From Tubulanus polymorphus (Eukaryota > Nemertea > Palaeonemertea > Tubulaniformes > Tubulanidae), in contig NC_134026.1 in assembly GCF_964204645.1 (NCBI RefSeq), positions 14,100,450 to 14,164,449 on the forward strand: a stretch of 64,000 bases of DNA, in the 5' to 3' direction. A program made the position numbers and the translations under genes. Under the pieces are notes generated by a model. The model worked only from the letters and a program-made list of their open reading frames with translations. It was not told the origin of the DNA and searched no databases. Positions 43,701-54,530 of this stretch are shown here, piece by piece; positions within the stretch are counted from its first letter, which is position 1, and the number at the start of each line of letters is the position of its first letter.

Positions 43701-44416
43701 TTATTATCTCTTTCTATTTTTGGGATGTTTTTAATTATAACATGATACTTATCTATCTTATAATTATTTTCAAATGGTTTATAATGAGTTAATCTAAAAC
43801 TATGTGTAATATCTTCTGTTGGATGTAAACAACTTATTATAGCCCATAGAAAACATTTATCATCTTCATTTTGTACATTTATAACAGCATTAGTTTTAAA
43901 TGGTAGTTTAATATAACTTGATGCTTCAATATCTGGTTCTTTATAATATGATACATTATTTTCATCAATTGGTTTTGATTTAGTTAACTTATTATATTTT
44001 GTGTTATACACATGTAAAGTCATAAATATAATTTCATCAAATATTAAACCAGATCCTTCAAAATATTTCTCTTCGATTTTAGTTTTTACTTCATTATAAC
44101 ATTTATCTAAATTATCATCTATATGTTGTTTATATATAATATGTTGTGAATGAGAATTTATATTATATATTGGTTTATCTTCAGATTTTATAAACTTTAC
44201 TTTAGAAGATATACTAATTTTAGGGTATTCAACATCTATTATTATTTTTATTAGTTCTTTCATATTTTCTAAATGTTTTTTATTTTCTTCTAATGTTTTT
44301 CCTTTATGAAATTTAAACTCGATAGCTGCTGGGCCAATATCACTTTTAAATGCTTCGGTTATCTCTATATCTTTTTTATTATCCAATGAATTAATATATT
44401 TTCTTACATCTTCCAT
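40744..44416 (-). pseudogene. Protein-primed type B DNA polymerase, broken
   Basis: Four open segments form one gene. Segment 44,416-43,391 is the N-terminal region with a C-x2-C...H-x4-C finger near its end. Segment 43,387-41,357 includes the exonuclease motif YGDFESL, an endonuclease-VII-like Cys/His block with VRDHDHLNGEFRG, a second exo block with HNLSGYDAH, polymerase motif A in YIDAINLYGWAM, and motif B in KLMNNAFYGKT. Segment 41,339-41,121 carries motif C as YFDTDI. Segment 41,109-40,744 is the C-terminus. The breaks are an in-frame TAA at 43,388-43,390 and frame changes near 41,380 and about 41,150. The enzyme would replicate the linear element with a protein primer. As it stands no full product can be made. 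Confidence 0.9.
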
Positions 44417-44490
44417 GTATGGTCTTTTATTGTTTAATTATTTTTTATGCTTTTAATTGTCTTCTGTTTCTTATCATTATCTTTATCAAA

Positions 44491-44766
44491 TTAATCTTCA
44501 CCTAAAATATCATTATTCTTATTTCTAATATGACTTTTAGATTTTAAATGTTCTTTATAATATCTTTTATCACTGAATGATAGATTACATGTATCACATT
44601 TGTATGTTTCTTTTTCATTCTTTAATTCATCTAATTTAGTTTCTAATATATCATCTTTATATTCTAGTTTCAATTTATTCTCTAAATGTGTTTTAGTTTT
44701 ATTATGTCTTGATTTTTGGGATTTATCTATATTACATGTTGGACAGTAGTACTTATTTGCTTCCAT
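44491..44766 (-). CDS. Double C2H2-like zinc-finger protein of the viral element (91 aa)
   Basis: Intact frame with two fingers: YYCPTCNIDKSQKSRHNKTK-TH (residues about 6-28) and YKCDTCNLSFSDKRYYKEHL-KSKSH (about 55-79). It is the gene nearest to the right end of the element. The deleted second copy keeps the first finger at 59,986-60,108. Possible roles are end binding, replication or gene control; the sequence alone does not decide. Confidence 0.75.
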   Translation of the reverse strand: MEANKYYCPTCNIDKSQKSRHNKTKTHLENKLKLEYKDDILETKLDELKNEKETYKCDTCNLSFSDKRYYKEHLKSKSHIRNKNNDILGED

Positions 44767-44818
44767 TTTAATACTAAATTTTTTTTAAAATTGATTTTAG
44801 AAGTTCAATGATTTATAT

Positions 44819-44995
44819 ATGAATTATTTCATTCACACTTTACTAACACTTTTAATGTTTAAAAATCTAACTCATACAAATATAAATATTGAAATAATGT
44901 TTAAAATATATCTATTCTATAAGAGCTCGTTAATTACTTGTTACTTATATATGTTATTCATTTATATTTTATTCATATATATGAATATTTTAAGA
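44819..44995. other. AT-rich subterminal region of the viral element
   Basis: No gene is supported. The last part, ATATATGAATATTTTAAGAG, is shared in inverted orientation with copy 2 (59,920-59,945), so it is part of the element. Confidence 0.6.
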
Positions 44996-45187
44996 GTAAT
45001 AGGGGTTTAGTTGTTTCATATCAAAGGTTGAATGGTTGAGAAATTTTCCAAATGTTAAAATAATAATAATTTCTACTTGAATTAGGAGTGTACGCGACTA
45101 ATTCAAGTAGAAATTATTATTATTTTAACATTTGGAAAATTTCTCGACCGTTCGACCTTTGGTATGAAACAACTAAACCCCTATTAC
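44996..45187. repeat. Palindromic right end of the viral element
   Basis: Two 90-bp arms (44,996-45,085 and 45,098-45,187) are separated by a 12-bp loop GAGTGTACGCGA. Only four mismatches are seen, all T in the left arm against C in the right, and three of them in CpG context. The arms contain AGGGGTTTAGTTGTTTCATA and the sequence CAAAGGT. A homologous but shorter palindrome ends copy 2. Confidence 0.9.
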
Positions 45188-45717
45188 TAATGCAGATTTA
45201 AAAGTTATAAAACCAAGAAATTATTCTAGTCCAGGAGTTCGAAACGTCGTGTCATTTCAATTTTCGATTGATAAATTTGTTTTAAAACTTTAAAAATTTT
45301 AGTCTGTATATAGTGGGATTTTATCTTATTACGAACGGATTGAAGTGAAATCTTTCAAGATTTTTTCCACACATCATCAAGCGCCCTTTAAATCAAGACA
45401 GATTCATCTTGAGTAAAATAATTCATTTTCAAGTGACCACTCAGCAAGTAGTTTAATTCTACAGTCTCAGTTCCAGCGAATTTAATCAATCATCTCGTAG
45501 GAACAAAATCGAAGGTGCTACAAAGTATTACACAACCTGGCCCATCTCATTTCATAGATAGCAAACACGTTGTGCCTATTGACTAAAGCACATCGGCCAC
45601 CTGTCAATTATGTTATCCTCGTGTTTATATTGTCACGTATCACTGCATACACAGTTGTATCGCAGCAACATGACTTTTAGTATGGAATCAAAAACGAAGC
45701 GAAATTATGATCCAGAT
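45188..45717. other. Host flank right of the viral element
   Basis: No gene or repeat was recognised between the palindrome and the direct repeat at 45,718. Confidence 0.4.
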
Positions 45718-45846
45718 AATGTTCGCTGGAAAAAGTTTTAAGAATTTCGCTTATTTCACAAAACTAACGAATAACTATTGCCAAGACAGGCCATGTTCTC
45801 CGCTCATTTCGGTTCCTTATTAAGCTTACATTTTCATCTTTCCTTT
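45718..45846 (+). repeat. Direct repeat R1 of the 7-kb locus
   Basis: About 130 bp beginning AATGTTCGCTGGAAAAAGTT recur in the same orientation at 52,758-52,897 with roughly 90 percent identity by eye. R1 lies just beyond the 3' end of the minus-strand gene. Confidence 0.8.
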
Positions 45847-45950
45847 CGTTTAAGCGTCCATGGTTCGTCCTACCTTTTATGAAATCAAAAATATCTTAAT
45901 AAAAATAAAACCATAATATGCTTTATTGTATTACGTTTACTAGTTTATTT

Positions 45951-48900
45951 TCACTCTATAGCGGCGTTACACACGGTACAAAGTCTGAAAGAAAAATTAT
46001 AAGCCTTTATTATATACAGGGGAAATCAGTGTACCTATAACTTGAATGAATAAGAATACATACCTTATATCTTCTGACACCTCAGTTTGAGTCTCAATTG
46101 TCTGTCTGAAAAATACCCAACATGATTTTCAGATTTAAAATTTTGAAAAAATGGTGGAAAATGAAATCACATTTTATTTTTAACTCGTGAATGGAAATAA
46201 TGTGTAGAAAATAACTGCTCTATAGTTATGCGTGTAGTTAATACCTTTTGAGGCCATCGATGTCCGTCTGCGTTGCCTGGTCCACAAAGCGAGATTCGAC
46301 CTTTCTGCTGCAATAATTTGAATGCAAAACACATTATCGCACGTGCCGACAAATAAATATTGCATTGTATAGTGATGAAATTGTCAATCTATTTTATGAT
46401 TAAATTGGCGATAGAGGTAATACATTGTATTTCAATTGCTATTGTTTGATTAATGAGTGACCTGTACCTCTTTTTACAGCGTTTTTGTTTAAGGTACTGC
46501 TGTCCAGCTTTGATGATGGTATCGACGTGACCATCAGATTTCTGTAAATTTCCTTTCTCAAGAACCTGTAGAATATATGCATATAGATTCAATGTAAAAA
46601 CAAAAAACACTCAAAATATTACTTTAAAACAAACTTTACAAATCAAAAAACTAGAGACATGGCATTTCAGACTTTTCTACATGCAGACACCATCGTCAAA
46701 GTGTTTGTAATAAGAATCCCCTTACTGTGTTTGAACTTCGCCGCATCATCGAATAGCCGAATTAATCAAGACATAGCCTATTTAATTAATTGATAGCCAA
46801 ATAAATGCAAAATACAAATTTGCTCTTGAGATGGAAGATCCGACTTTTAAAACTTGATACGCCGTTAATGATTGACGGTTGATGGTTTAGATAACACGTA
46901 TTTGTGTTGTTTTGCTGCTAGCGGTAAAAACAGTCAGCCTAAGTAATTTCTTTACTTTATAAAAGACTAATTACCCTAAAGTAAGGGAAGATTCGCCCGG
47001 CTGGACTTAATACATAGTTTTTTTCGCAATCATGAGCCATTGCAAGGCCACACTAATATCTATACATGGATATAAATGATTAATTAAATTAGACGTATTA
47101 AATTAGGTAGCCAACTAAATAAACCCCAATCAGTCGCTTGTCGGTTCAGACTGGTTGGAAGATTGTTTGAATGAACCGTATCGGAACAGAATTTCCCAAG
47201 TATGTACTTCGATTTTAAAAAATTCTGTAAACTCCCCCGCCGATCACACAACTATATATGTACTTTAATTTCCGATTTCAAAATAAAATCCCTGTTTCAC
47301 TCCCGGCAGGTGTGGTGGGTCTGTAAGGGACACCAAATCAAAAAAAAATCAAACGTAATCTACCAATCAAATAAATAAAAGGGTCAATCCCTATTCTAAG
47401 ATTTAAAAAAAAAACACATTGAGAAATAACAAGTTTGTTTCACTATAGTGGTATTCTTCCGTCAATATGTTTTTAATCATGGACACTTAAGTCCATGATT
47501 TAACTGAATTTGAACTGAATTCGGCGATTCGGAAAATTCAACGATTTGGTTCAAACGCCCAATTTTTTATGTTGGTCTCTCCGAAATATTATGTCCCCTT
47601 GAATATTCCGAAAGTGTGGTACATTATTTTCTAATTTTATGGATTGCATAGTTACACCGGCACAAATTATCTTTTACATTTTTTTGTGGGCGAATCAACT
47701 TCGAATAATGATTCCATCAATATGTGAAATACCAGACCATCAGACTAAACCTCAGATATGACCACATGTGTTAAGACACGTGTTTATGCTTGGGTCTTTT
47801 ATCATGGGTATATATCTATTTGTATGATACATGATCTTTGTAGATGCTGAGTCGAGCCACGCGTTATTTTTCACCACGCTTTTAGAATGGCAGTCGTATC
47901 GTTCCATATTGATTTTCAGAAAAACTTACCCTGTCCAAAAATGCCAACTCAATCCATCTACTACATGAGACAAATATATACTTTTAATTTTGGAATTTAT
48001 TCCGGATTCCACCAAAACATGAAGCGTTTCATGTATTCCGAAGAAATGGCTGGTAAAGGTGCTGATGAAGTAATCAGCATGATTGACATTATGTTGAATA
48101 AAACTAGTTACGGGAACACTGGTGAGTCGATTTTTTAAATGTTATATTCTCTCTAGAGTACTGTTTCAATTGATAGTTATCCAATGTATAGTACATTCAT
48201 ATCTTTATTTATTTTATATATTTTCTTTAGGTGCTGACAACCTGATCATTTGGGCCGACAACTGCAGCGGGAAAAATAAGAATTATGGTATACTATGGTA
48301 TACCCAATATTTGATTGATTCAGGAGAATACAAACGAGTGGACTTGAAATATCTAAAGCAAGGACATTCTTATGGTCCTTGTGATCGCTTCTTCGGACAA
48401 ATTGAGAAAAAGAATAGAACCCACGAAAAAATAATGCTGCCCAGAGATTGGATGGACATTGCTGCCTCAAATAAATCAATAGGTGAGTAAAAGACATAGT
48501 AACGTACGTGTATGTGTTCATTCGTACGTACGTACATACATACATACATTAATACATGCACACATACATACATACATACATATTATGAAGTATTTTCTTT
48601 TCTATTTAAGAAGTGTACCGGGTACAACAAGATGAATTTCGCGACTTTCGTTCATGGCTGGGTCATATTTTCAGTTCAAATCGAAAAGCTGAAAATTCAC
48701 CGATACCAACTGTGTTGGCAGACACAAAATGGATTAATTTTGGTATCGGTGAAGTGGCTTTAAATGGACACTTCCAGATAAATTAATTAACTGAGGTTTT
48801 TTCGAGAAAAAATTGTTTCCACGTGCTTCTAATCCAAAGTTACTTATATCTTTTACAGACTGTGAACCACAACAGGACGGCATGGCTCAGATCTTCACAC

Positions 48901-49648
48901 GATGTTACTAAGACACCAATGAAGGTTGATTATCATAAAGAGGGATTGGATTTGGACGATCTACCCCTTCAAACGAAGCCGTTGTATAACGAATACCCTC
49001 TACCTCTTAATCAGGCAAAAATTGATGATTTGCAAAAGATTGCAGAAAACTGGGTTGAACCTCACGCCAAAGACTTTTACCTAAATTTGACCTCTTAGTA
49101 ATAAACAGAAACTTACACTTTTCACAAACTCTTCCGTTTTTTCTCGCGTGCTACGTTTCTTCATTCCTATTCCATTTAAGTGCATTTCGTTTTTCGTTGA
49201 CCGTACGATTTTCTGAAAGGGAGCGTTATCTTGTCATTCCACAAAATTAATTATAAATTTTTCACGAAGTGAAATTAAATTACGATAATTCCTGTGCACT
49301 TAGATTTAGAATATTGATACTCACCAATATATTTTTTCTTCGCTGGGCCATTTTGGAGCCTTTTTTAAGCTTCTTCGCAGCCAAACAAGCGGAACTCAAA
49401 TTTGAAAGTTGTCGCCGTGGAGACAAATCAATCGGCGTGCTCATTAGATGTTGGCCCCGTTTGACAGGAGTACAGGGAGACGGTAATGTATGAATATTTG
49501 TCTCCTCGAAACTGCTCGTATCTTGGCCATATTGCATCCCTTGCCCCTCGAAGCTGGAGGAATGGCCATACTGGCCAAAATTCTGACTTTGGGTAGCAAA
49601 GCCAGGTCTAATTCCATATTGATTATTCAGATTATTATAGAAGTTCAT
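45951..49648 (-). CDS. Five-exon gene of unknown function (186 aa)
   Basis: Exons on the minus strand: 49,648-49,325, 46,565-46,468, 46,307-46,245, 46,105-46,064 and 45,984-45,951. All have GT donors and AG acceptors, and the phases fit throughout (total 561 nt). The first exon is rich in Asn, Gln, Gly and Ser and holds two proline-directed motifs (LPSPCTPVKRG, STPIDLSPRR). The later exons contain a charged helix, ATQTD and ETQTEVSEDI, and the end is LCTVCNAAIE with a C-x2-C pair. An AATAAA lies about 30 bp past the stop. No family was recognised. It is divergent from the gene at 49,927 with 278 bp between the start codons, suggesting a shared promoter. Additional small exons cannot be excluded. 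Confidence 0.65.
46566..47885 (-). other. Intron sequence without recognisable features
   Basis: Part of the long first intron of the 186-aa gene. No exon, repeat or RNA gene was recognised. Confidence 0.4.
47887..49098 (+). pseudogene. C-terminal part of a DUF7869-like (transposase-like) protein
   Basis: Exon 47,887-48,121 begins with AVVSFHIDFQKNLPCP and includes YYMRQIYTFNFGI. Exon 48,231-48,482 has IIWADNCSGKNKNYG. An exon begins at 48,611, and the last runs from about 48,859 to 49,098. The first three are joined by consensus GT/AG sites in phase; the junction of the third with the last has no good donor. The two Asp-containing blocks (FHIDFQ and WADNCSG) look like the start of an RNase-H-type active site. 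The N-terminal half (zinc-binding region) is missing upstream. Nested in the intron of the opposite-strand gene. DUF7869 is a naming by resemblance only. Confidence 0.6.
48508..48585. repeat. TACGTACATACA microsatellite
   Basis: Simple repeat of TACA/TACG units inside an intron of the DUF7869-like fragment. Confidence 0.8.
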
Positions 49649-49926
49649 TGTTTGCCGTTGAAGAAATATGTGAGGAGTACCATTTGGGATTGACTTAAAT
49701 TATATGGGAAAAAATCAGAAAGTCTGGCTTGTCAGATGATTAATGACTGTCCAGTTGCTGGCGCAGCGTTTCGTTTACACTAAGATATATAGGCACATAA
49801 TTGCTTTGAACCACATGGTCATCATATCACTATTTCAAAAGTTAACAAAACTCTGCCGCAGCAACAGACCAGTCATTAGTTCAGTCAGAATAATTATTCG
49901 AAACGCTCTAGCATCATAATAAAAAA
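49649..49926. promoter_or_regulatory. Putative bidirectional promoter region
   Basis: A 278-bp gap separates divergent start codons at 49,648 (minus) and 49,927 (plus). No specific elements were identified. The role is inferred from position. Confidence 0.4.
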
Positions 49927-52235
49927 ATGAATTCATCCAGAGTTAACAGCCCATTTCAAACTATTTTTGATAACAAAGAAAATTGGCTGAATGTTTCGGA
50001 GTGTTGTTACGCAGATTCTTTGAGGCAACGTGGGTACGAAGTGGTGAGTGAAAAAAAACAACAACAATGAACATGAAATTTTTCTCTCCACGTAGAATAA
50101 AGATATTACTTAAAACTGATTCATGATCATTCTAAGGCCAATTGCTTAGAGTCAGTTGTTAAATACCACGGTAATGTTATATCGAATAAACCATTTTACA
50201 GTTGCTAGCCGCCATTTTGTAAGGGTACTTTGTCCTGTATTGTTTGGTCATTTTTTTCTCCTTTTTAAAAACTATTTATGATATGCGTGTTTTATCATAC
50301 TTCACCGGTCCATAGATAGATTTTGACAGTTTTAACAACATTAAAACCGCGTGAATCTCTAGTTTTCAGTTATGTAAAATTCATTTCTCAATTTTGCAAC
50401 AATGCAACATGAGAGCAATATAAAAAAACTGTGGCCAGTTTTTTGCCACGCACGTAAAAATTGAGGGTACTGTATTTTGAAGTCCTTTATCTTTAAAAAT
50501 AGTTTTCAGGAACAGTTTTCAAACATTTCAGGAACTGTGAGCATAAATGCCCCCTTTCAAGTGAACTTTAAAATTTCAAGATATCTTGCCTAGTTTTCAT
50601 TCTATGGCTATTCAACAGCAGTGCGTCATTTGTCACTTTTCGGCGCTGTTTTCTAAACATGTATTTCAGTCTGTGGGTGTTATTTTTCTTTGATACTATA
50701 CTTTTCTCTCAGAAAATGGTTTTAATTATTGGTATTAAGTTGGAATATAAATAATTATATGCAATATGGATGTCGAAGACATTAAAGATGCTTAAATTGG
50801 GGTTTGAACGATTTTTTGAGCATGTTTAAGCAGCAGAGCGGCATTTTGATCACGCATTCCAAGTTGCGCGCGGGTAGAGAAAACATAGGCAAGATATCTT
50901 GAAATTTTAAAGTTTACTTGAAAGGGGGCGTTTATGCGCAGAGTTCCTGAAATGTTTCAATGTTTTTTAATTGAAAAATAACGAACTTCAAAGTACAGTA
51001 CCCTCAATTTTCACACGCGTGGCAAAAACTGGTCATGACGCATTTCGCAAATTTGAGAAATGAATTTAACATAATTGAAAACTAGAGATTCACGCGGTTT
51101 TAATGTTGTTGAAACTGTCAAAATCCATCTATGGACCGGTGAAGTATGATAAAACACGCATATCATAGTTTTTAAAAAGGAGAAAAAAAATCACCAAACA
51201 ATACAGGACAAAAGTACCCTAACAAAATGACGGCTAGCAACTGGATAGTAAAATAAATCAACGGAAGCGCTACTTATAAATTCGCGCTTTACGCTTATAA
51301 TTTCGCGGTGCAGGGGGGCGCAAAAGAAATCGGAAGCATGTGCATATTTCAAAGGAAAACTGACGAAAAAGTTTTATCAATGAGTTAATCTTTTGAAAAT
51401 AAATGTCATTATCATTTCAGGTAAAAGAGATACGAAAAAAATTTGATGAAGAAAAAACGTATGAATTACAAAGTCGTATGATAGCATTGTACTGTCACCA
51501 ATTTTCGCCCAGTGGGAAAAGATCATTTTACCGTTATCGCCTGCCAAACGAAGAAAGAAATCTTAAACAGGCTTGTCGACTGGCAGTATTGAAGGCACTC
51601 GGTATTTCCCGAGCACGGCTTTTACCAATCACGCAAGGGATGGAAGGGGAGGCATGGCAATCAGTATGTTACTTCACCAGAAATGACCAGTATGGTATGT
51701 AGTGATTATCAATCATCATTAATCATCATTCACAGATGAACAATAAATATTTGCAAACAAAACATTCATTATCGGACTAACAAAATACTTTCTGTTTCAG
51801 GTTGAAGATCACATTAAATCGTTTGAACCGACAGAGAGTCACTGTGGTCGCACTTCAACGAATAAAAAATATCTACCATCCCATCTTAATGTGGTAGAAC
51901 TATATAAGGGATTTTTACGACAGGCTCATCCACCAGCTAATCACCGCCCAATAACGCTGTGCATCTATAGGAAAATCTTCAATAAAATGAACCTTTCATT
52001 TCGAAGCCCATGGACTGATACCTGCCCTACTTGCGACTTAATAAACAACAAGAAGGTAGCTACAGATGATGGCCAAACTAAAATTAAGTTGGAAGAGCAG
52101 CTATCTGAACACCACGCGAAAGCTGCCCTGGCCATGGACACGATGAAGGCCGATATGTTGAAATCGAGGCAGTTCTTTGAACGCGTTTAAATGTCAGTGG
52201 TGATATTCAGACTCAGATTTCAGACTACTTGATTG
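49927..52235 (+). pseudogene. N-terminal part of a DUF7869-like (transposase-like) protein
   Basis: Exon 1 is 49,927-50,043 (39 codons, GTGAGT donor). Exon 2 starts at 51,421 and ends near 51,694 (GTATGT donor). Exon 3 starts at 51,801. Exon 3 contains LPSHLNVVELYKGFL and SPWTDTCPTCDLINN, the zinc-binding region that precedes the catalytic part in this family. Exon 2 ends in phase 1, but the open frame of exon 3 needs phase 0, so a one-base lesion or a non-standard site is present. The frame stops at 52,188. The next 45 bp are a degraded version of the start of the C-terminal fragment at 47,887. The copy is thus truncated and probably dead. Confidence 0.6.
50165..51265. mobile_element. Foldback element with arms of about 400 bp in intron 1
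   Basis: The left arm (about 50,165-50,610) returns inverted as the right arm (about 50,880-51,265). Landmarks shared by the arms are CTAGAGATTCACGCGGTTTT, GGACCGGTGAAGTATGATAA and GCAAGATATCTTGAAATTTT. About 270 bp separate the arms. It encodes no protein. It appears as a MITE/foldback insertion in the intron between 50,044 and 51,420. Confidence 0.8.
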
Positions 52236-52757
52236 TCGATTGTATTCACTCTATGTTCTATATTGCCATTGGTAGTTAGGATTACGATTAGTAATTACAT
52301 ATTTGTCATAAATAAATGAAATCATTTAGTATACTTTTTATGTTTTTTTCTTTTTCTGTTCTTGGGTTTATGAGAATTCCAATAAACTCTCAAAATCATA
52401 TTAACATGAATACTGTTTTTTTGTCTAAAGAAGATTTGAAACAGGTACTTTCAGACAGAAATGGGTACTGAATTATCAATTGACCTCTGATAAGCATCTT
52501 TGGATCATACCTGACGAGACTAGTAGATTGACTCGAGACAACCCAAAGGTAAAAATTCAACCCAAAAGTAAAAAGTCAATTGTCGGGCGGCTTAACATCA
52601 GAAGTATCAGTTTGCAGTAGTGACCTGTTGCAAAGTGCATGCAGTGCCATGTGTCTAGTTGTTATGGTTGTGTATATAGAATAAGCAAGAGCGAGAGAGC
52701 CACGCATTGGAATGATGACTGATGTTGGAGAATTTCCTAACAGGCAGTGATCAAGTT
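52236..52757. other. No recognisable feature
   Basis: Sequence between the truncated gene and direct repeat R2. No gene was seen. Confidence 0.4.
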
Positions 52758-52897
52758 AATGTTCGCTGGAAAAAGTTTTAAGAATTTTGCTTATTTCACA
52801 AAACTAACGAATAACTATTGCCAAGACAGGTCAAGTTTCTATGATCTCTGCTCATTCCGGTTCTTTATTACTTAAGCTTACATTTTCGTCTTTCCTC
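52758..52897 (+). repeat. Direct repeat R2 of the 7-kb locus
   Basis: It matches R1 at 45,718-45,846, with a few small insertions (for example around TCTATGATCTC). Similarity stops at both sides. Confidence 0.8.
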
Positions 52898-53980
52898 CAT
52901 TAGTAAAACTCTCAAATCTTAGAACACATTACATATATTTTTTCACACATATTTCTCTCTTTGGAGTCTCTCTCTGGGACTGATGGAGTTTCATATCACA
53001 GTATCAAGAAATCTGAAATGTGAGTATAAAAAGTGGCAAGGATGTGAAATAATACTGATGCAGGTAGCGTGTGAGCAGATGTTTTGACACTGACCTGCAT
53101 AGGGTCAGCTCAGTCTAGCAGATCGCTCGCACGCGCAGCTGCTCTTTGATGTGGTCAAAAAGCCGCACGTTGTTATAAATATTATGTTTTGATGCAAATA
53201 ACTAAGTTTAATATCTTTATATTACAGAATATGGAAAATGATGTTTCTAAAGATCTGTATCAAAATACTTTTTATAACGTTGTACATATCGTATATGTAT
53301 TACATATTTTATTATCTTTTATAAATGAGTTACGAATGCACGGCCAGTACCAGAATAATGATTCATAACTTTATTTTGATAGAAATAAACTGACCAAAAC
53401 GTCAAAAATGATGTATTCTCTTGTGACGTTAGTTATTTCTTTCTGTAGATGACACTGACTCGCTAGTGGATCTGGGCAGATGGACAAAAGCACAGTTGAT
53501 TCAACATTAGGAGTAAAATCCGCCTAAGCTAGCATATTCAAATATTCTGGGTTAGTGCCTAATCATTTGAATAAGCTCTCTATCCTGGCATCACAAAAAA
53601 AAACAAATTTTATAGTTAGATAGCCATGGCATTGTTGCATACACATTTCTTCTCAACACAAAGGCCTGGTGGTTTTTTAAGATTGAGTTTCTGACCAATA
53701 TCTCCATTGAATTACTTCATTTGGGTTTTGACGAAAGCCTTTTAATTGAGAAGTAAAAATAGGAAGTTATGATCGGTATTCCCTATAGATTAATCAAATG
53801 ATATGTTCTATGTGTCACTATCAAAGAAGTGCAAAAACACGCTTGAACTACTGTAAGATCGGGGTGCGATAACCCTTTAGTGTCAAAAATAGATCAGAGT
53901 TTCTGTTTAGATGTCTGGTTTAATCACTCTGCAATATATTAGATTAAAAACATATACATTTGAAAACCACCCTCTTAGAA
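52898..53980. other. No recognisable feature
   Basis: AT-rich sequence with only short chance frames. Confidence 0.4.
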
Positions 53981-53984
53981 ATCG

Positions 53985-54370
53985 GTTACTATTAAAGAGT
54001 AGACACTAATAATGGTCACTCTTATAAGTAACCGTTTTGACAAAGGTGACTAATAGTTACTCTCCATTTTTAAATGTATGGTTCTCATAGTCTACCTTTT
54101 CTATAATGTACACTCTCAAAACCTTACCGTTCAGAAACAATACTATTTTAAAGTATATGGTACCAATCGTACACTCTAAATACCATATGCTTTACAACCA
54201 GAGACTTTCGAAAACCAACCGTTTCAGAAAGTATATTATTTAAAAGTATACGATACAAATCGTAGACTCTAAAAACCACATGTTTTACAACCAGAGACTT
54301 TCGAAAACCAACCGTTTAAGAGAGTGTACTATTTGAAAGTGACTATTCTAAAACGTATACTACTGAAAAA
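53985..54370. repeat. Tandem repeat with a period of about 102 bp
   Basis: TTTACAACCAGAGACTTTCG recurs at about 54,191 and 54,293. The surrounding GAAAACCAACCGTTT and GACTCTAAA-ACCA blocks recur with it. More diverged, partly inverted copies extend left to about 53,985. Confidence 0.65.
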
Positions 54371-54389
54371 GTAGCTGATATCATTAATT

Positions 54390-54530
54390 AGGGTTTTCTG
54401 TTATTTCACAGAAAACCCTTTTGATATCCGCGTGATTATTAGGGTTTTCTGTTATTTCACAGAAAACCCTATTGATATCCGCGTGATTATTAGTAGGGTT
54501 TTCTGTTACATCACAGAAAACCCTATTGAG
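54390..54530. repeat. Three tandem terminal hairpins
   Basis: Three copies of AGGGTTTTCTGTTATTTC-ACAGAAAACCCT separated by TGATATCCGCGTGATTATT. The third has an ACATC loop. Confidence 0.9.

Noticed and set aside
24851-45187. Retrovirus or LTR retrotransposon because of the integrase
   Set aside because: No reverse transcriptase, protease or LTRs lie in the block; the polymerase is a type B DNA polymerase and the capsid genes are of the double-jelly-roll type.
47887-52235. A single circularly permuted gene (C-terminal half first, N-terminal half later)
   Set aside because: The two halves overlap by about 45 bp of homologous sequence (52,180-52,235 against 47,876-47,931), so two partial copies are the simpler explanation.
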